A DNA stretch of 6,072 nt from Christensenella sp. UBA1260. Its GTDB lineage: Bacteria; Bacillota; Clostridia; Christensenellales; CAG-917. Position 1 is the first letter of the stretch; each line of letters opens with the position of its first letter. The notes under the pieces are model-generated. The model was given only the letters and a program-made list of their open reading frames with translations. It was not told where the DNA came from and ran no database searches. Position numbers and translations under genes: made by a program. Location of the stretch: NCBI GenBank assembly GCA_002308155.1, contig DBVQ01000089.1, forward strand, positions 1 through 6,072. Reading direction: 5' to 3'. Shown here piece by piece: positions 5,429 through 6,072 of this stretch.

Positions 5429-5554
5429 ATGCTACAAAATCTTTTGTCACTCAGTGAGTTTACAATCAAAGTCATTGCCGGATGCTCCGGTATTGTCGTT
5501 GCAATTGCCATTGCACTTGTTTTGATTTTCTCAAAAAAGAACGACAAGGATTAA
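5429..5554 (+). CDS. Small single-pass membrane protein, predicted leaderless mRNA
   Basis: A 41-residue reading frame, MLQNLLSLSEF..., too short for ordinary gene calling. Seen: a short amphipathic N terminus, one hydrophobic helix at about residues 12-35 (IKVIAGCSGIVVAIAIALVL), and a charged tail SKKNDKD, so a likely N-out or N-in single-pass inner-membrane protein. It is framed by a perfect promoter (5394-5422) and a strong terminator (5571-5600), giving a transcript of about 170 nt. The predicted +1 is the A of the ATG. An in-frame upstream ATG at 5411 (MKYNFC added, 47 residues) has GAGG at 5402-5405 nearby, but it lies inside the promoter and could be used only from an unseen upstream transcript. 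The gene runs against the tlyA-nadK-argR-recN direction. No family recognised. Size and layout recall type I toxins or small membrane regulators, but no antitoxin RNA is evident; a noncoding RNA is the alternative. Confidence 0.65.
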   Translation: MLQNLLSLSEFTIKVIAGCSGIVVAIAIALVLIFSKKNDKD

Positions 5555-5570
5555 GCATAACAACAAAAAG

Positions 5571-5600
5571 AAACGCACGGACTTCCGTGCGTTTTTTATT
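5571..5600. terminator. Bidirectional intrinsic terminator shared by the small gene and tlyA
   Basis: Arms AAACGCACGGA (5571-5581) and TCCGTGCGTTT (5584-5594) form an 11-bp stem with a tight loop. Plus strand: six T residues from 5592. Minus strand: TTTCTTTTT beyond the stem. It lies 16 nt after the small-gene stop and 24 nt after the tlyA stop, so it can end both converging transcripts. Confidence 0.88.
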
Positions 5601-5618
5601 TATAAAATAAATAAGCAT

Positions 5619-6072
5619 TCACTTATTTAGATACAAAAGATACTCAATATTTTTGTTTTGATATCTTATTGGTGCCGTGCCTTCTCCTGCGATTTCAAAT
5701 CCCAAACTCACAGCGCATCCCGACACGCTATCTAGTGCCCTCTTTCTCAACTTTTCATTTTTTACAATGCCGTTTTTGTCAAGTGCGGATTTTTCAAGTT
5801 CAAATTGCGGTTTGACGAGCACAATAGACTCCCCGCCATTCTTCAAAACTCTGTATATTTCGCCGAGTATATACGTGAGCGAAATAAAACTGACATCACT
5901 GCACACAAAATCAAACGAATTGTTATCAAGCGGAAGCTCTCTTGCGTTTGCACGCAAAAACTCAATTTTGTCAGATTTTAAAAGTTTTTCGTCAAGAGCG
6001 CACTCCGCAACGTCAACCGCAAGGATTTTCTCTGCACTGCGACGCAGCAAAATATCACAAAATCCCCCATTA
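5619..6072 (-). CDS. tlyA: TlyA family rRNA 2'-O-methyltransferase, C-terminal part (partial)
   Basis: Seen: a frame open to the right edge, 150 codons visible, with no stop or credible start before 6072; the frame can also be read from a TTG at 6050, but residues NGGFCDI precede it. Motifs of the RrmJ/FtsJ-type SAM-dependent methyltransferase fold: NGGFCDILL, matching the TGGFTD..L SAM motif I; ILAVDV at the end of beta2; FDFVCSDVSFISL with the catalytic Asp; VLVKPQFE with the catalytic Lys; and the terminal NIEYLLYL with the Glu. Known: TlyA methylates 2'-OH groups of cytidines in 16S and 23S rRNA and is linked to capreomycin sensitivity; an N-terminal S4 RNA-binding domain is expected beyond the window. 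It usually leads directly into nadK in Clostridia, but here a terminator and a counter-oriented small gene lie between them. Confidence 0.93.
   Translation of the reverse strand, partial: NGGFCDILLRRSAEKILAVDVAECALDEKLLKSDKIEFLRANARELPLDNNSFDFVCSDVSFISLTYILGEIYRVLKNGGESIVLVKPQFELEKSALDKNGIVKNEKLRKRALDSVSGCAVSLGFEIAGEGTAPIRYQNKNIEYLLYLNK

Noticed and set aside
6030..6050. Start of the right-hand methyltransferase at a TTG (6050)
   Set aside because: The frame stays open to the window edge and the preceding residues NGGFCDI are part of SAM motif I, so the gene is truncated by the window.
1..6072. CRISPR arrays, insertion sequences, tRNA genes, phage or attachment sites
   Set aside because: No spaced identical repeats, transposase motifs, cloverleaf sequences or integrase signatures were seen on either strand.

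Overview
The window looks like a chromosomal segment of a low-GC, uncultured-type Firmicute, most likely class Clostridia. Three things point there: the leftward gene order tlyA - nadK - argR - recN is a classical Clostridia/Bacilli arrangement; the RNase P RNA is type A (Bacilli and Mollicutes carry type B); and the promoters are textbook sigma-A with A/T-rich intergenic DNA. I cannot name a genus. Nearly everything reads right to left on the minus strand.

Layout, right to left. (1) 5619-6072: the C-terminal part of the TlyA rRNA 2'-O-methyltransferase, running off the right edge. (2) 5256-5618: a junction holding a previously unannotated small plus-strand gene (5429-5554, 41 residues, one membrane helix) with a perfect consensus promoter, a shared bidirectional terminator, and three TATGCA repeats between it and the divergent nadK promoter. 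(3) 3970-5255: nadK (NAD kinase) and argR (arginine repressor), 2 nt apart, then recN (2234-3928, DNA repair ATPase) after a short A/T-rich hairpin, ending at a strong terminator (2162-2196). (4) 1810-2124: rnpB, the catalytic RNA of RNase P, with its own promoter and terminator. (5) 337-1731: a membrane-anchored 464-residue protein that I do not recognise as a whole, but whose two ends resemble the ends of giant NdvB/GH94 cyclic beta-1,2-glucan synthases. (6) 1-180: the first 60 codons of pheS (Phe-tRNA synthetase alpha) with a strong promoter and a short leader.

Functionally these are mostly housekeeping transcription units: tRNA charging (pheS), tRNA 5' maturation (rnpB), rRNA modification (tlyA), NADP synthesis (nadK), arginine control (argR) and double-strand break repair (recN). 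The unusual part is the tlyA-nadK junction. The small membrane-protein gene is inserted against the direction of a normally co-directional cluster, and its start codon lies exactly where transcription should begin, so its mRNA is predicted to be leaderless. The nadK mRNA is predicted to have a leader of only about 4 nt. The rnpB promoter serves as an internal ruler for that prediction: its -10 box lies 7 nt from the first base of helix P1, the same spacing that puts +1 on the ATG of the small gene. The RNase P RNA is itself a stripped-down type A RNA with almost no P3 helix.
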